A stretch of DNA of 64,000 bases from Leucocoprinus leucothites (taxonomy: Eukaryota; Basidiomycota; Agaricomycetes; Agaricales; Agaricaceae). The notes under the pieces were generated by a model, which was not told the origin of the DNA, did not search any database, and saw nothing but the letters and a program-made list of their open reading frames with translations. Location of the stretch: contig JAACJO010000001.1 in assembly GCA_013368445.1 (NCBI GenBank), forward strand, positions 496,001-560,000. The letters run 5' to 3'. Both the position numbers and the translations under genes were made by a program. Of the stretch, positions 21,086 through 31,155 are shown one piece after another; the first letter of the stretch is position 1; every line of letters starts with the position of its first letter.

Positions 21086-22531
21086 CTATGTATTCTCGAG
21101 GCTAGAGGACCCTGCGTTCCTGGACGTAGAAGAGAGTTGGACGACAGTATCGAGGGCACCCATCATTTTGAGATACGTGGTTGGGGAATCAGCTGCACCT
21201 TTACCACTGGGACCGATGCACAGCTTAAGGTGCTTCAAGCCATCCTTTCTGCCTGCATCATATTCCGCGAGATACTTCTTGACTGGGGCGTCCTTGAGTC
21301 CCGTCCCTTTTGTCAGAGAAGCGCGGAATGCTAGATCTCCGCTCAAGGAGCGATACGCAGAATCGGAACGGGAGTTCAATTTGATATGAATAAATCCATA
21401 TAAAGTCTGGGGACGCCCTTTAACTAATTCCACGGGTCGGGTGTAGTAGCGGTACAGTTTGGGTAGAAAGCGGACACGAGGATGCAGGTCTTTCGTAGTT
21501 GACTGGGCGCTCGGAACTGACGTTCCTGGATGTGAGAGGTCGAGGCCAATGCGTGGAGATTTATGAATTTGGGGCAACACGCGTGCTGAGCTCGTGGCTC
21601 GCTTAAGGTAGAGAAATGACGTTCGAGATGACAAAGATGGATTTGGTGGGTTCAGAGCACTCGTATCGCCTCCCCACATGGTTTCGACCAACTCTGGGAT
21701 ACTCGATGCCCCACTCAAGCTTAAAATCTTGTCTACCAAAAGGGAGGGTCCATAGACAGAGTTTGGTTTCGGATTTGCATCAATCGTACCATTCTTCCCG
21801 AGGCTGCGCAGGCTACGAAGAAGAATTCCTCCTCGCAGGTGTTCACTCGATTTGGCTTGATTCTTTTGACCGGCCGTATCGGATAAAGCGGAAGATTTTC
21901 CTGGTTGACTGAAATGGGGCGAAACGGCATGGGGAAGCGGGTTGCCTATTGTCAGGTCCAAGCCTTTGCGCGTACCGCCGCGATAGCTGGTAAGGCTAGT
22001 AGAGCTGCGCGAGGCGTCGTTCGAACGTCTTGGGGATCGGTGGAAGTACCTAAAGCGCGTTTATGATAGGGTTGGAAGTAAAGTTGTCGCGTGTAGCATA
22101 AGTGTATTGCCTCATAGAAGTATGAAAGAACACACGTACCATCGACCACTAACCTTTTGCTCCTCGCTCCCGTGAGTAAAGGGGTCTTCGTGGTGCCCGG
22201 CCTTCCGAAGGTAGAATTCCATCTCTTGGATCTCAAATGCCGTCTCCTTGCCGTCGTGGCTAACGACAAGCTGGTATTCGTGCATGAGGACGCGTGCAAT
22301 CACGTCGAAGCGGCTCGATATAGCAGACTCATCCTCTAGGGAAGAGAAGTCTAAAAGATCATGAAGGCTGAGTGTATCCACGGTAGATGAGGGATCGCTG
22401 GGTGGGTCGCTAGTCGTGTCGGTATTGGTTGTCCCTTCCAGTGGGATGACCTTGATTTTCTTTGCCGGATGGGCAGAAATCTCACCGTCAACACCAGTGT
22501 TTCCCTTTCGCTTTGTGCGGTCCGTCGACAT
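21086..22531 (-). CDS. Conserved protein resembling 3-methyladenine DNA glycosylases
   Basis: Two exons, 22140-22531 and 21086-22049, joined over a 90 bp intron (TG|GTACGT...TTTAG|G); 451 residues. The first about 55 residues are basic and low-complexity (DRTKRKG, PAKKIKV), possibly nuclear. The core reads FEIQEMEFYL, DPFTHGSEEQ, SGRWYFHRS, SYRGGTRKGLDLTIG, GGILLRSLRSL and GPSLLVDKIL. That order (an E-rich strand, a Tyr/His loop, then a GG-I-LIR strand) is like the methylpurine-DNA glycosylase fold and matches, from memory, a group of proteins annotated that way. The similarity is by motif only, and the catalytic residue cannot be assigned with confidence. The C-terminal 200 residues (YTRPVELVKGRPQTLYGFIH) have no assignment. 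It sits between the two His/Gly-repeat genes, with no evident functional link. Confidence 0.65.
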
Positions 22532-23096
22532 GTTGTGACGGTAAACCTCTGATGGGGCTTGTGCAACTTGGTAAGGGTCATCACAGCTACTATGTTGTAT
22601 TTGCGCCTGTTGTTGGACGACTGTCGGTTCAATCCTGCTTCCATATCATTCGCCATCCCATACCGAGTTCGAGGAAGAAATTCAAAAATCTTCAATTTGA
22701 GGTGATACTACGTGCTCATACGGAAGAAGTCAGTCTCTAGAGATATGATATAACCGCTTATGTTCATAACAGGGCCTCCAGCGTTCGCTAAGTGCTGCAA
22801 ATGACATAGGACTTACTTACCTTCGGTACCCTAAAGATCAGCTCAGGGGGACAAAATAAGCGGAGGCCGTAAACCTAGCTCTTTGTATATTAAACACTCA
22901 GCACTCAGCTTTAGCCGCACTTACCGACTATTCACCTCTATTTGTAAGCAAGTTTATCAAGGGTAAACAGCATCCATTTCCTTTTCTTTGAATACGGGGC
23001 ATACATACAATATTTCAAGCGATATGAACACAGCTAGTTTACATAATGACACAGTTTCGGAAGGATTGATACTAGAAATCTGCAGGCAAGGGAAAT
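22532..23096. other. Intergenic region
   Basis: 565 bp between the start of the glycosylase-like gene (-) and the stop of repeat paralogue 2 (-). Presumably a promoter plus a 3' UTR. Open frames here are short and unsupported. Confidence 0.4.
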
Positions 23097-24038
23097 CTAG
23101 TATCCGCCGTGATGATGACCGCCATGGTGGCTGTCTCCGTGGTGGTTGTCTCCGTGGTGGTTGTCTCCGTGGTGGCCATCTCCATGACCGCCATGATGGC
23201 CGTACCCGCGATTCTCTTCGTCTTCTACATCCCGAGGGTGGTAGCCTCCGTGATGGCCTCCATTATGGCCTCCACCGTGACCCCCGCTATGGCCTCCGCT
23301 ATGGCCCCCATTATGGCCTCCGTTGTGGCCTCCGCCGCCATGGCCCCCGCTGTGGCCTCCGCTATGGCCTCCGTTATGACCACCGTTATGACCACCGTGA
23401 CCACCATACTTTTCCTCTTCCGCCACGTCTCGAGGGTTATAGCCTCCGTGATGGGCCCCATTATGGCCCCCGTTGTGGCCTCCGCTATGCCCGCCGTTGT
23501 GCCCGCCACTGTGGCCTCCGCTGTGCCCGCCGTTGTGCCCGCCGTCGTGCCCGCCACCGTGGCCTCCGCTGTGGCCTCCGTTATGCCCGCCGCCATGGCC
23601 TCCGTTATGGCCACCGTGATCACCATATTTTTCCTCTTCCGCCACATCTCGAGGGTTATAGCCTCCGTGATGGCCTCCATTGTGGCCTCCGTTGTGGCCT
23701 CCGCCGTGGCCTCCACTGTGCCCGCCGTTGTGCCCGCCGTTGTGCCCTCCGTTGTGGCCTTCATTGTGACCTCCGTTGTGGCCTCCATTGTGACCTCCGT
23801 TGTGGCCACCATTGTGGCCACCGTTATGACCACCGTTATGGCCACCATGATCACCATACTTTTCCTCTTCCGCCACGTCTCGAGGGTAGTAGCCTCCGTG
23901 ATGACCACCTCCGTGATGACCGCCGTCATGACCATTGTGGTGAGAATGATCAGGGCTATACCCAGCGTCTGTAGGTGCGGCACCAACGAATGCGCCCAGA
24001 GCACATGCGAGGAACACGACAGATTTAAGGAGTTTCAT
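23097..24038 (-). CDS. Secreted Gly/His-rich repeat protein with recurrent PRDV motif (paralogue 2)
   Basis: 313 residues from ATG at 24036-24038, with a signal peptide (MKLLKSVVFLACALGAFVGA) and then APTDAGYSPDHSHHNG. The N-terminus matches paralogue 1 (both MK(F/L)(F/L)...LAC...AAF or GAF...AAPT). The mature part is arrays of GGHN, GGHS and GGHG, broken four times by an acidic linker: HHGGY, then PRDVAEEEKYG (three copies) and PRDVEDEENRG (one copy). The last 35 residues are GHHGDNHHGD-type. There is no Cys and no dibasic processing site. A probable 5' UTR intron ends just before the start (GTGAGT...GCTGACAG); an in-frame ATG 15 bp upstream is possible. His-rich secreted repeats suggest metal binding or wall association (inference). 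The long opposite-strand frames over this gene are artefacts of the repeats. Confidence 0.8.
   Translation of the reverse strand: MKLLKSVVFLACALGAFVGAAPTDAGYSPDHSHHNGHDGGHHGGGHHGGYYPRDVAEEEKYGDHGGHNGGHNGGHNGGHNGGHNGGHNGGHNEGHNGGHNGGHNGGHSGGHGGGHNGGHNGGHHGGYNPRDVAEEEKYGDHGGHNGGHGGGHNGGHSGGHGGGHDGGHNGGHSGGHSGGHNGGHSGGHNGGHNGAHHGGYNPRDVAEEEKYGGHGGHNGGHNGGHSGGHSGGHGGGGHNGGHNGGHSGGHSGGHGGGHNGGHHGGYHPRDVEDEENRGYGHHGGHGDGHHGDNHHGDNHHGDSHHGGHHHGGY
23110..23960 (-). repeat. Coding tandem repeats of GGH(N/S/G) with four PRDV linkers
   Basis: 12 bp codon units (GGNGGNCAYNRY-like on the minus strand) are arrayed into four blocks of unequal length separated by near-identical linkers encoding GGYxPRDVAEEEKYG. 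The block-plus-linker unit is a higher-order repeat. Confidence 0.8.
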
Positions 24039-26284
24039 GGTCTGGGCGGACATAACGGCTCCTGTCAGCCAAGGTCTTGAGATTAATAAATGACAAAGCA
24101 CTCACTATGCGTTGAAGGGGATACTAAGTCGATAAGAGCAGTTGCGCAAGGGCGGATTCAAGAACTGGAGTGCGAATCAACTGAGAGCTGAATGCTGAGG
24201 AAAGTAGGGTGCTCGTGCTGCTTTTATATCCTTCCAATAGCCTGAACCACCTATTCTGTTCAAGAACCTCAGACGCAAACATCTGAAAGCGAAGTCCTCA
24301 CACAGAAGTGCATTGAATGTTAGTATAAAATCCACTTTGGGCAAAGCTCGTTCACCCACCGATACCTGACATAAAGGCATCTTCACAATCTGGCTCAGTA
24401 TCGGAAAGCCTGGGGAAATCGTAGACGAGAGGGGTTTAGCTTACATGTAACAGATCGAGCTTCATGGAAGAAATGGCTAGTCGTGGGACCTTGGGTGGCT
24501 AGTGGTTATCCAAAATCAAACAAAGGTCACCAAGTCGCACTATTGGCACTTCCTTGAGTACAGCCAGACAGCTCATCTCAAGACTCAAGATAAATGCTCT
24601 CGGTTGTGTGCGGTCAGCGTTCAAATACATTGCCATCTCAAACCTATCAGCTGAGCAATGTATCCAGTAGACCTCGGTGATTATCGGTCGAGATCAACTT
24701 CGCTGGACCATGGTTCGTAATAAGAATTAGTCGAGCGCCGGCTCTACTGCCCCTGCAGAAGGCCCCTGTATGCAGCAGAACGGTAGGGTTATTTACTAAT
24801 AACCAAGTGGATTGCTTCGAGTTGGAGGAAGCCGAGCACCGGCCAGGCTTCTAGCACCGTTCCTATTGACACCGTTATACCGGAACGCATCCTCGAGGCA
24901 CACAGAACCGAGCAGGTTGTACCTAGTGCCGCTATCAACAAGATTATAGCCCAGACCAATTATGGAGAGCCGAATTCCAGAGGCATTGAGAATTAAAGGG
25001 AACCAGAAGCCAATGTCAACGGCCCATCGTGGCGCACAAAACGATATCGAACATAACAAAATGGCATTGCGTATTGAAGCATCGTGTGACATGGGAGTGC
25101 CGACTTGGAGCATTTGTCGACACTAGAAGCTTGTGATGATGACAATGCCCAATCTTTAAGAACGCATTATTTCCGTCAGCGAGGCGACTCGTCTCATGTC
25201 GAGTTGATTATCGGATTTGCAGACGTGTAAGTACTTTGAGGTGCTATTGAGATATCTATGGTTAAGATCCGGTCAACACCATGCCACTGCAACGCACAAG
25301 TTTATCCTCGGGATTGGAACGGCTCGGGGCTCCGACCTTTTCTTCGATTTTCAAAATCAGAGGTTGCTTCTTGACTCAAAAGTCCTCGGAGAGTCGACCT
25401 TGGCAGTATTGACAGTCACAAAAATAGTAAAGAAACGTTTCTCTCTCCGCTCGAGAACAAAATTAGACCGAGATCATTGCTGGAATAAATCTGTCAAAAG
25501 TGCAGCAAGTTCCTCGGTTCGAAGATTGCAGAAGGACCATGAGTATCGTATTCATCTTCTGCGGCAGCGCTGAGGCTCGACTGATCGGTGGCGTGTTTCA
25601 GGTAGGAATGCCACAACTAAGAAGACTTTGTGGGTGGAGAACATCACTTGCCCAAATTCATCGGGCCAACCACAACCTCTCGATCAGACCCACCACAACC
25701 ATTTGATCAGACCTGTATGCTGTAATTGCCTTTGGATTTGCCTTGATAGAGCCCGACGGCATCGTACATGACAGATTCGCCTGGCTCATGCTCGGATGAA
25801 TCCATGGGACTTGGAAGAGTGAAAGAGACGGAGTTCATGACCATGCTGGAACCAAACAACTCTTTGATGCTTGAAGCTTTAAGGGTCCTACTCGATTCAG
25901 AAGGGTCACCGGTGATTGCCGGTGCCTTATCAAACCTTGTATTGAGAAAGACGAGAAAGCAAATACGTCCAGAAACTTGTTCATCCCCAACTCTCGTACT
26001 TCCTGAAAAATTTGACTGACGAGCCTGTAGCTACATGTCAAGTGGGGGGGGAAATAGGCCTCATTGTGCTCCCTCCTCCAGATTGTCTAAGTATATTTCA
26101 GATCGTGATTAGAACTCCGATGGAGAGGAGCCTAGAAGGTACATAATAACGGCGAAAAAGAATCCAGTCTCATCTCCATTCATGCTAGCCAGGTACTGGG
26201 GGACATACCGAGTCGGTGATATGATAGGCCAAAATAGTAAATCAGAAGTTCAGCAAACAGACAGCGAATATGATCAAAGGTCCT
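24039..26284. other. Gene-poor intergenic region
   Basis: 2.25 kb between the start of paralogue 2 (-) and the stop of the GH16 gene (-). The first about 150 bp should be the promoter and 5' UTR of paralogue 2. Several 80-120-codon frames (24796-25113 minus, 25217-25573 plus, 25768-26019 plus) have no domain, no signal peptide and no splice partners. Nothing was supported. Confidence 0.35.
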
Positions 26285-27836
26285 TCATAGATACCGAATA
26301 CCAAGTAAAGCCAGTAATGGAATAAATAGCAGGCGAGTCATGGAAAATGCTGAAGGCTGAGCACTAGATTCAGCCCGTGTTGGTTCAGCGACGGAGGTCA
26401 ATCCAACGGTATTAGTCATGGGCAGTGAAGAAGTGGGAATCAGGGTGTTGGGAGTCGCAGGAGCTTGCACAGGACTACTCGTTTGCGGTAGAGGCACGGG
26501 GTTATTCAAGTACGTGCGAATCCAAGAGATCTCCCAGAAGGCATTGTCGTAAGTCGGACTCCCTGGACCAATGACATTGTCTGCGACCTAGCTCGCAAGG
26601 TCAATTATGAATTCCGCATGTCAGGGGTAAGAAGTCTGGTGCTCACACACGACATTGTTGGAGTATGACATGTGCTTGCGTATATATCTGGCACGCCTGC
26701 CCTACGAAAAAGGAAAGCATCCTCAGTGGGAATAGCCCAGACCGAAAAATTCGTGACTCACCAAGTTCCACATAAGGTGATCAGTAAGACAAGCTGTTGA
26801 GGGGTAAAGAACTCGCTGATGTTGCAAGCTGAAGCCGGGTAAGAAGCGCTGGGAAGTCCCCAGACTGTTGTGTCTATGACGGATGTGCTGTTCGCCGTGC
26901 TGATGTTTTCCGGGACATCTGGCCTCTGCTAGCTGAATTAGCACTAATAATTACTGCCGAATTTTAGGGCGCTCACGCTCCAGTACCAAACGAAAATTCC
27001 AACGACGTCAATCTGAAGGGCCCATACACCTCCTCCAGCTTGCGCAAAGCTGGGCCCCCAACTATTAGGTCTATTCTCTGCAACTAGGCATCCTTGAGGA
27101 GTAGAACAGTCACCCTGGATCGTTTGGCCAGTTTGCCCTGGATTTACATCTTGGAAGCAGCGAGGGGTAGTATGAAGGGCTATTTGATTGTGAGTAAGCA
27201 TGTTTATCCCTTCTATGATGTCGATCTCTCCTCCGCCTGGCCATTCCCTTTCGGTGCCTAGGGTCCAAAAGGACGGCCATACCTGCCAAGTGTAAGTCGA
27301 AGTTTAAGATGATTCCGGAAATTGACACACCGAGCACCCGTAAGGGATGTGTCGAACGTCTATCATGATCAGGCTCCCAATTCCGTATGTGTCGTGGGAT
27401 GTGATACGTATCTAGCAGAGGGAAATCGTTGAGTAAAAGCCCCGAATTCTCAAAGTACAGAGAAATGAACGAACAGAGTTTCTATGTACCAATGGAGCAG
27501 GCTGGATGAATGTACTGTTATCAACTTTGATGACTGCATTGCCAGCATCGTTGATATAAGTGAGCCGATTTGACATTGCAGTTCCTCGATCAACGTAAGT
27601 GACATTGCCTGGATCATACACTTAATGTCAGTACGCAGCAGACAGACAGGGTACAATTCCAATTGTCACGTACCCCACGTCGTGTTGTCGACGAAGTTGT
27701 AGTATTCCCAGGCGTCAAAAAAATTCGGTCCCGCGTATTCCCTTAAAGGTACATAGCTTGCAAAAACGAACAAATCTGCGCTCAGCCATCCCCAGAGTAG
27801 TATACAGATTAACTCCAAAGGATTTGCAGCGCGCAT
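26285..27836 (-). CDS. GH16 family beta-glucanase-like protein, secreted, probably GPI-anchored
   Basis: Seven exons: 27674-27836, 27475-27608, 27331-27411, 26977-27282, 26762-26925, 26647-26701 and 26285-26587; 401 residues. An N-terminal hydrophobic segment (LELICILLWGWLSADLFVFA) is the signal peptide. GH16 features in order: FFDAWEYYNFVDNTTWGNV, an [20 protein letters not shown] strand, and the catalytic motif GEIDIIEG with Glu145, Asp147 and Glu150 as nucleophile, helper and acid/base. CNISEFFTPQQL and NVIGPGSPTYDNAFWEISWIRTY follow, typical of the fungal GH16 group. A Ser/Thr/Pro-rich stalk and a C-terminal hydrophobic tail (SMTRLLFIPLLALLGIRYL) suggest a GPI anchor. Likely role: hydrolysis or transfer on beta-1,3/1,4-glucans of the wall or substrate. 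Junctions are GT-AG and the phases agree. Confidence 0.9.
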
Positions 27837-30800
27837 CGTGATAGGAATGGGCAAGAGGCGCCTGTGGGTATTAGAGGCATGGCTGAGCTAGAACGGTGTT
27901 CTTCGCTCGAAGCCGTTACGGCGTTTAACGCCCGCCATCACATCAACATGTTAAGTTTATATCTGTTGTCCCATTCCTGTCAAAACATCACATTGCTCTC
28001 AAGTTCGATTTTCCCTCGCTCCCGCTTTCATCATGCTCCAATTTCCGTTTCAGACGCACACTTCGCCGTCGTCACATTGGCCTCAGGACCGGGAGCCGAC
28101 CTATCACAAGGAGGCATTGATGAGGAGGTTATCCTTGCAAGCTTGAACTCTCTTCTCGATGGGCCGCCCAACGAAATCCAAGAAACGAGGTTATCGAATT
28201 TTTAATCGGTGGGATTCTTTAGACGCTGAGTTATTGTGCTAGCGACGATCATATGGAAACGTGGCACCATATTCTGACAGAATTCGAGAACCACCCAGAG
28301 CCAAGCCTGGGACTATCAGCAAGATATGACAGCGAAAAACCTGGACTGGCCGAAAACTGAAAACGCCTAAACCAACCTTGTTTCTCGCGCCGTTTTCTCC
28401 ATTCATTGGTCTTCCGACTAACTGCGAACAAGCTTGCTCTATCAAGCCCACTTACTGCCATAATCTTCATCCTATCTCGCCAAAGATTTGGTGCGGGGTC
28501 AATCGGACGTGCTTGATAACCTCTCAAGTGCTCAGGACGAAGTTAATTATCATACGCCACCTCCGTGTCAAATTCAATGTGCTCAGTAATTTTATCAGCT
28601 TCGCTGAGAATAGGAACTCTGGGCAAAATCTGGCTCTTGGCTGCGATCTACGACTTCGAAGGTCCTCCGTCGTCGCCGCCACTTCCATCACGTCGACATG
28701 CTCAATGCATTTCCCATAGCCCGTGACATGAGCACTTGAATATTGCCTTCTGTAGGCGCGATCGTTGTCTTCCAGTATCGACATTACCAACTAATCAGGA
28801 TATCTCGGAGTTTGCAGATCTTGACATAACCATGCTTCTTGGACGTGCGACTTCCCACAAAGTGGGTCTCTTGTGAGATAGATGGTACACATCCCGCGGC
28901 TTACGGGCTTGTGGCGGGCTTGAAGACGATTTCATTATTCCCGGGCCTTTCGTAACAGACGTGTCCGGGTCAGGCTTCACTGCTCTTCATAGCTGCGATG
29001 TGACCTCATGCTCTGTGGCAACGGGCCGTCTTTGAGACTTTCCGCGTCAAGGGATGGATAGCCTAAGACCAAAAATTGGCTATCGTATCTTACCCGCCGT
29101 CAATTGATTGTTGGATAGCCGTTGCGAACGGGATGGATCAATCGGTACCATGCTACCGTTTTCCGGACCGTTTCATCGGGGATGACCGAGGCGCCCGTAG
29201 TAGATAAATCCTTCCTAGCGAGGATGGGTTGTATCTAACATCGCCCATCCTCGCCTCTTCGTTGCTTTGATGGATGCAGTCTCTCGTTCTCATGATGACT
29301 ACGGTGCTTATCTTACTCTCGCGGTTGACATCTTTGACAGGCCTCGTGTCTCTCGGACACATTCAGCAGTCTCATCCGCAAGGGACAACGATTCTCAACG
29401 TACAAAATACACGCGAAACTTTCCCGGGCTCTCGTTTCCTTCCCGAAGCCCGGTTGAGGGCACTATTCGCGTGCCTATGTATTTTTATCAATGTGGATCG
29501 TTTGTGATTTGTCTTCTTTGACGCGGATGTCAGCTGCGAAATTGAAGGTTCCTGGTGGAAGTGACGTATTCTTTGGTCATGGTATATCGGGTCTGGAGTG
29601 TCAGTCTGCGAAACTCATTACAGTGCGTGTTGACGGTCAACTTTTGGTGCGACCACGATCGTACTATGGTGGCAAGGTTACTTGGCGCGTTGTTGGATAG
29701 AGTGGATGCCGCAACTTGGCAGATGGAGTCCATCAATCGCTCGTGCCTGGGGATATCATCATGAAACACGATATGTCAAACTGGACTAGATTTCCGGTAA
29801 CTGTGACACTACTATATGTCGATTGATTTTTTGAGTGGTAGATGTGACTACTTCTCTCAGCCAATCCTGAAACTTGCCGATTGTCTCGGTCCTTGATAGA
29901 ATGGAAGAGGTGTTTCGGCGACCAGCATATGTAACCGGAATCCGTAAAACAAATCCTTTGGCGGGTCAAAGTCGGTATAACGACGACGAAGGTCATCTTC
30001 TGGATGTGTCCACTCGTTTTCCCGGGGCTTACAATCTAGAGGATTAGTGAAATCGTCCGCTTTTGCGTCGCTTTACACCATGCGGCTGCCTTGGGTGCGA
30101 CCCATGACACCGTCGCCAGAAGTTTTCTCCATGCTGAGCAAGTTACGGGCATCAGTTTTTTGATCTGATCATTCTAATAAAACGACACAACCGTTGATCC
30201 ACCGATCCTTGGGTTCAATTGGTGCGACATGCGTATGTGGTGCCGAGAGATGAAAGCCGAAGAATATAGTAAAGGAATGAGAAGATGGGGTTGCCAAGTT
30301 TATGCTCTTGCTTAGGCAGGCCCGAGGTAAGATTCACCCAAATCTGATTGACCTCTTTGAGTAGTGACCAGGCGCTAGAAGGACTCATATAAGGTTGTGC
30401 TGGAGAAAGGAGCTAACTTTTGGGGTAGTGGCGGAAGTACGCGAAGAGACTCCGTAATGAGAGGGACACAGTCCAAGTAGATTGCGATGCTGGAGGAGGA
30501 TCATGGCACTTGCAACTCGCATAGTGTGTATTCCGACTGGTGAGATCGTTGTGTAAAGAGTGCCGAGGACATAGGCGCTTACATATGTAGGTGCAATCCC
30601 ATATGATCATATCGGAGCCCCAGATGTCGCGGTCACCCCGTTGTCATAGCGCAAATAGAGAGCAGAGAAAAACTGCGCTGTCAGATAATGAGGGGTGGTA
30701 TGTTACGATTGAAACGCATTTGGCAAAAGAATGAAGAACAAATGCGGAAGAGACTGTCGGTCAAATTGTGGCGTGGCGAGATGAATGGTATTGGACGTGG

Positions 30801-31155
30801 ATGGATGCCAGTCACGTGTCATCCAGAAAAGGCAACTATGAGGCTGAATTCGGAAATGACGTAAAACGACTTCGGAGTGGGTGTCTTTGGATCTGACGCG
30901 CTGGATGAACTCAGCGGGGCTACCAACATGTTGACAGTTCGTAACAAAACTGGCTGGAACATGCCTGGCCTGTTGGCGCACTCAGCGGAACATATATAAT
31001 CGCCCTCCGCCCGATTTCCATTTCCCACCTCTTCTTCTTCCTTCTTCCACCCAACTCCTCTTCCGCCCGCGTAACCTGTAGCGACCCAGTCCTTCTCTTC
31101 TAATCTTTTCGTCTCTCACACATATCTCTGGGAACCTTCCCCCTGGGCTAGCAAC
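27837..31155. other. Long gene-poor region upstream of the P450
   Basis: 3.3 kb between divergent genes (GH16 minus, P450 plus). Frames up to 113 codons are scattered on both strands without domains. A plus-strand frame at 29274-29507 begins with a hydrophobic stretch but ends without a recognisable domain. There are no terminal repeats or transposase motifs, and the region could hold decayed sequence. The right end carries the P450 promoter. Confidence 0.35.
30993..31000 (+). promoter_or_regulatory. Probable TATA box of the P450 gene
   Basis: TATATAAT lies about 155 bp before the P450 start codon. The long pyrimidine-rich stretch between them (31010-31130) is typical of a fungal 5' leader. 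No other elements assigned. Confidence 0.5.

Noticed and set aside
23225..24004. A 259-codon minus-strand frame within paralogue 2
   Set aside because: Out-of-frame shadow rich in Thr, Ala and Ile from the same 12 bp repeats; no start context.
22988..24080. Plus-strand frames of more than 320 codons over repeat paralogue 2
   Set aside because: Same cause: repeat-driven absence of stops. The minus-strand frame has the signal peptide and coherent linkers.
29274..29507. Plus-strand frame starting with a signal-like hydrophobic stretch
   Set aside because: Only 77 codons, with no conserved body and no downstream exon in phase; the hydrophobic start could be chance.
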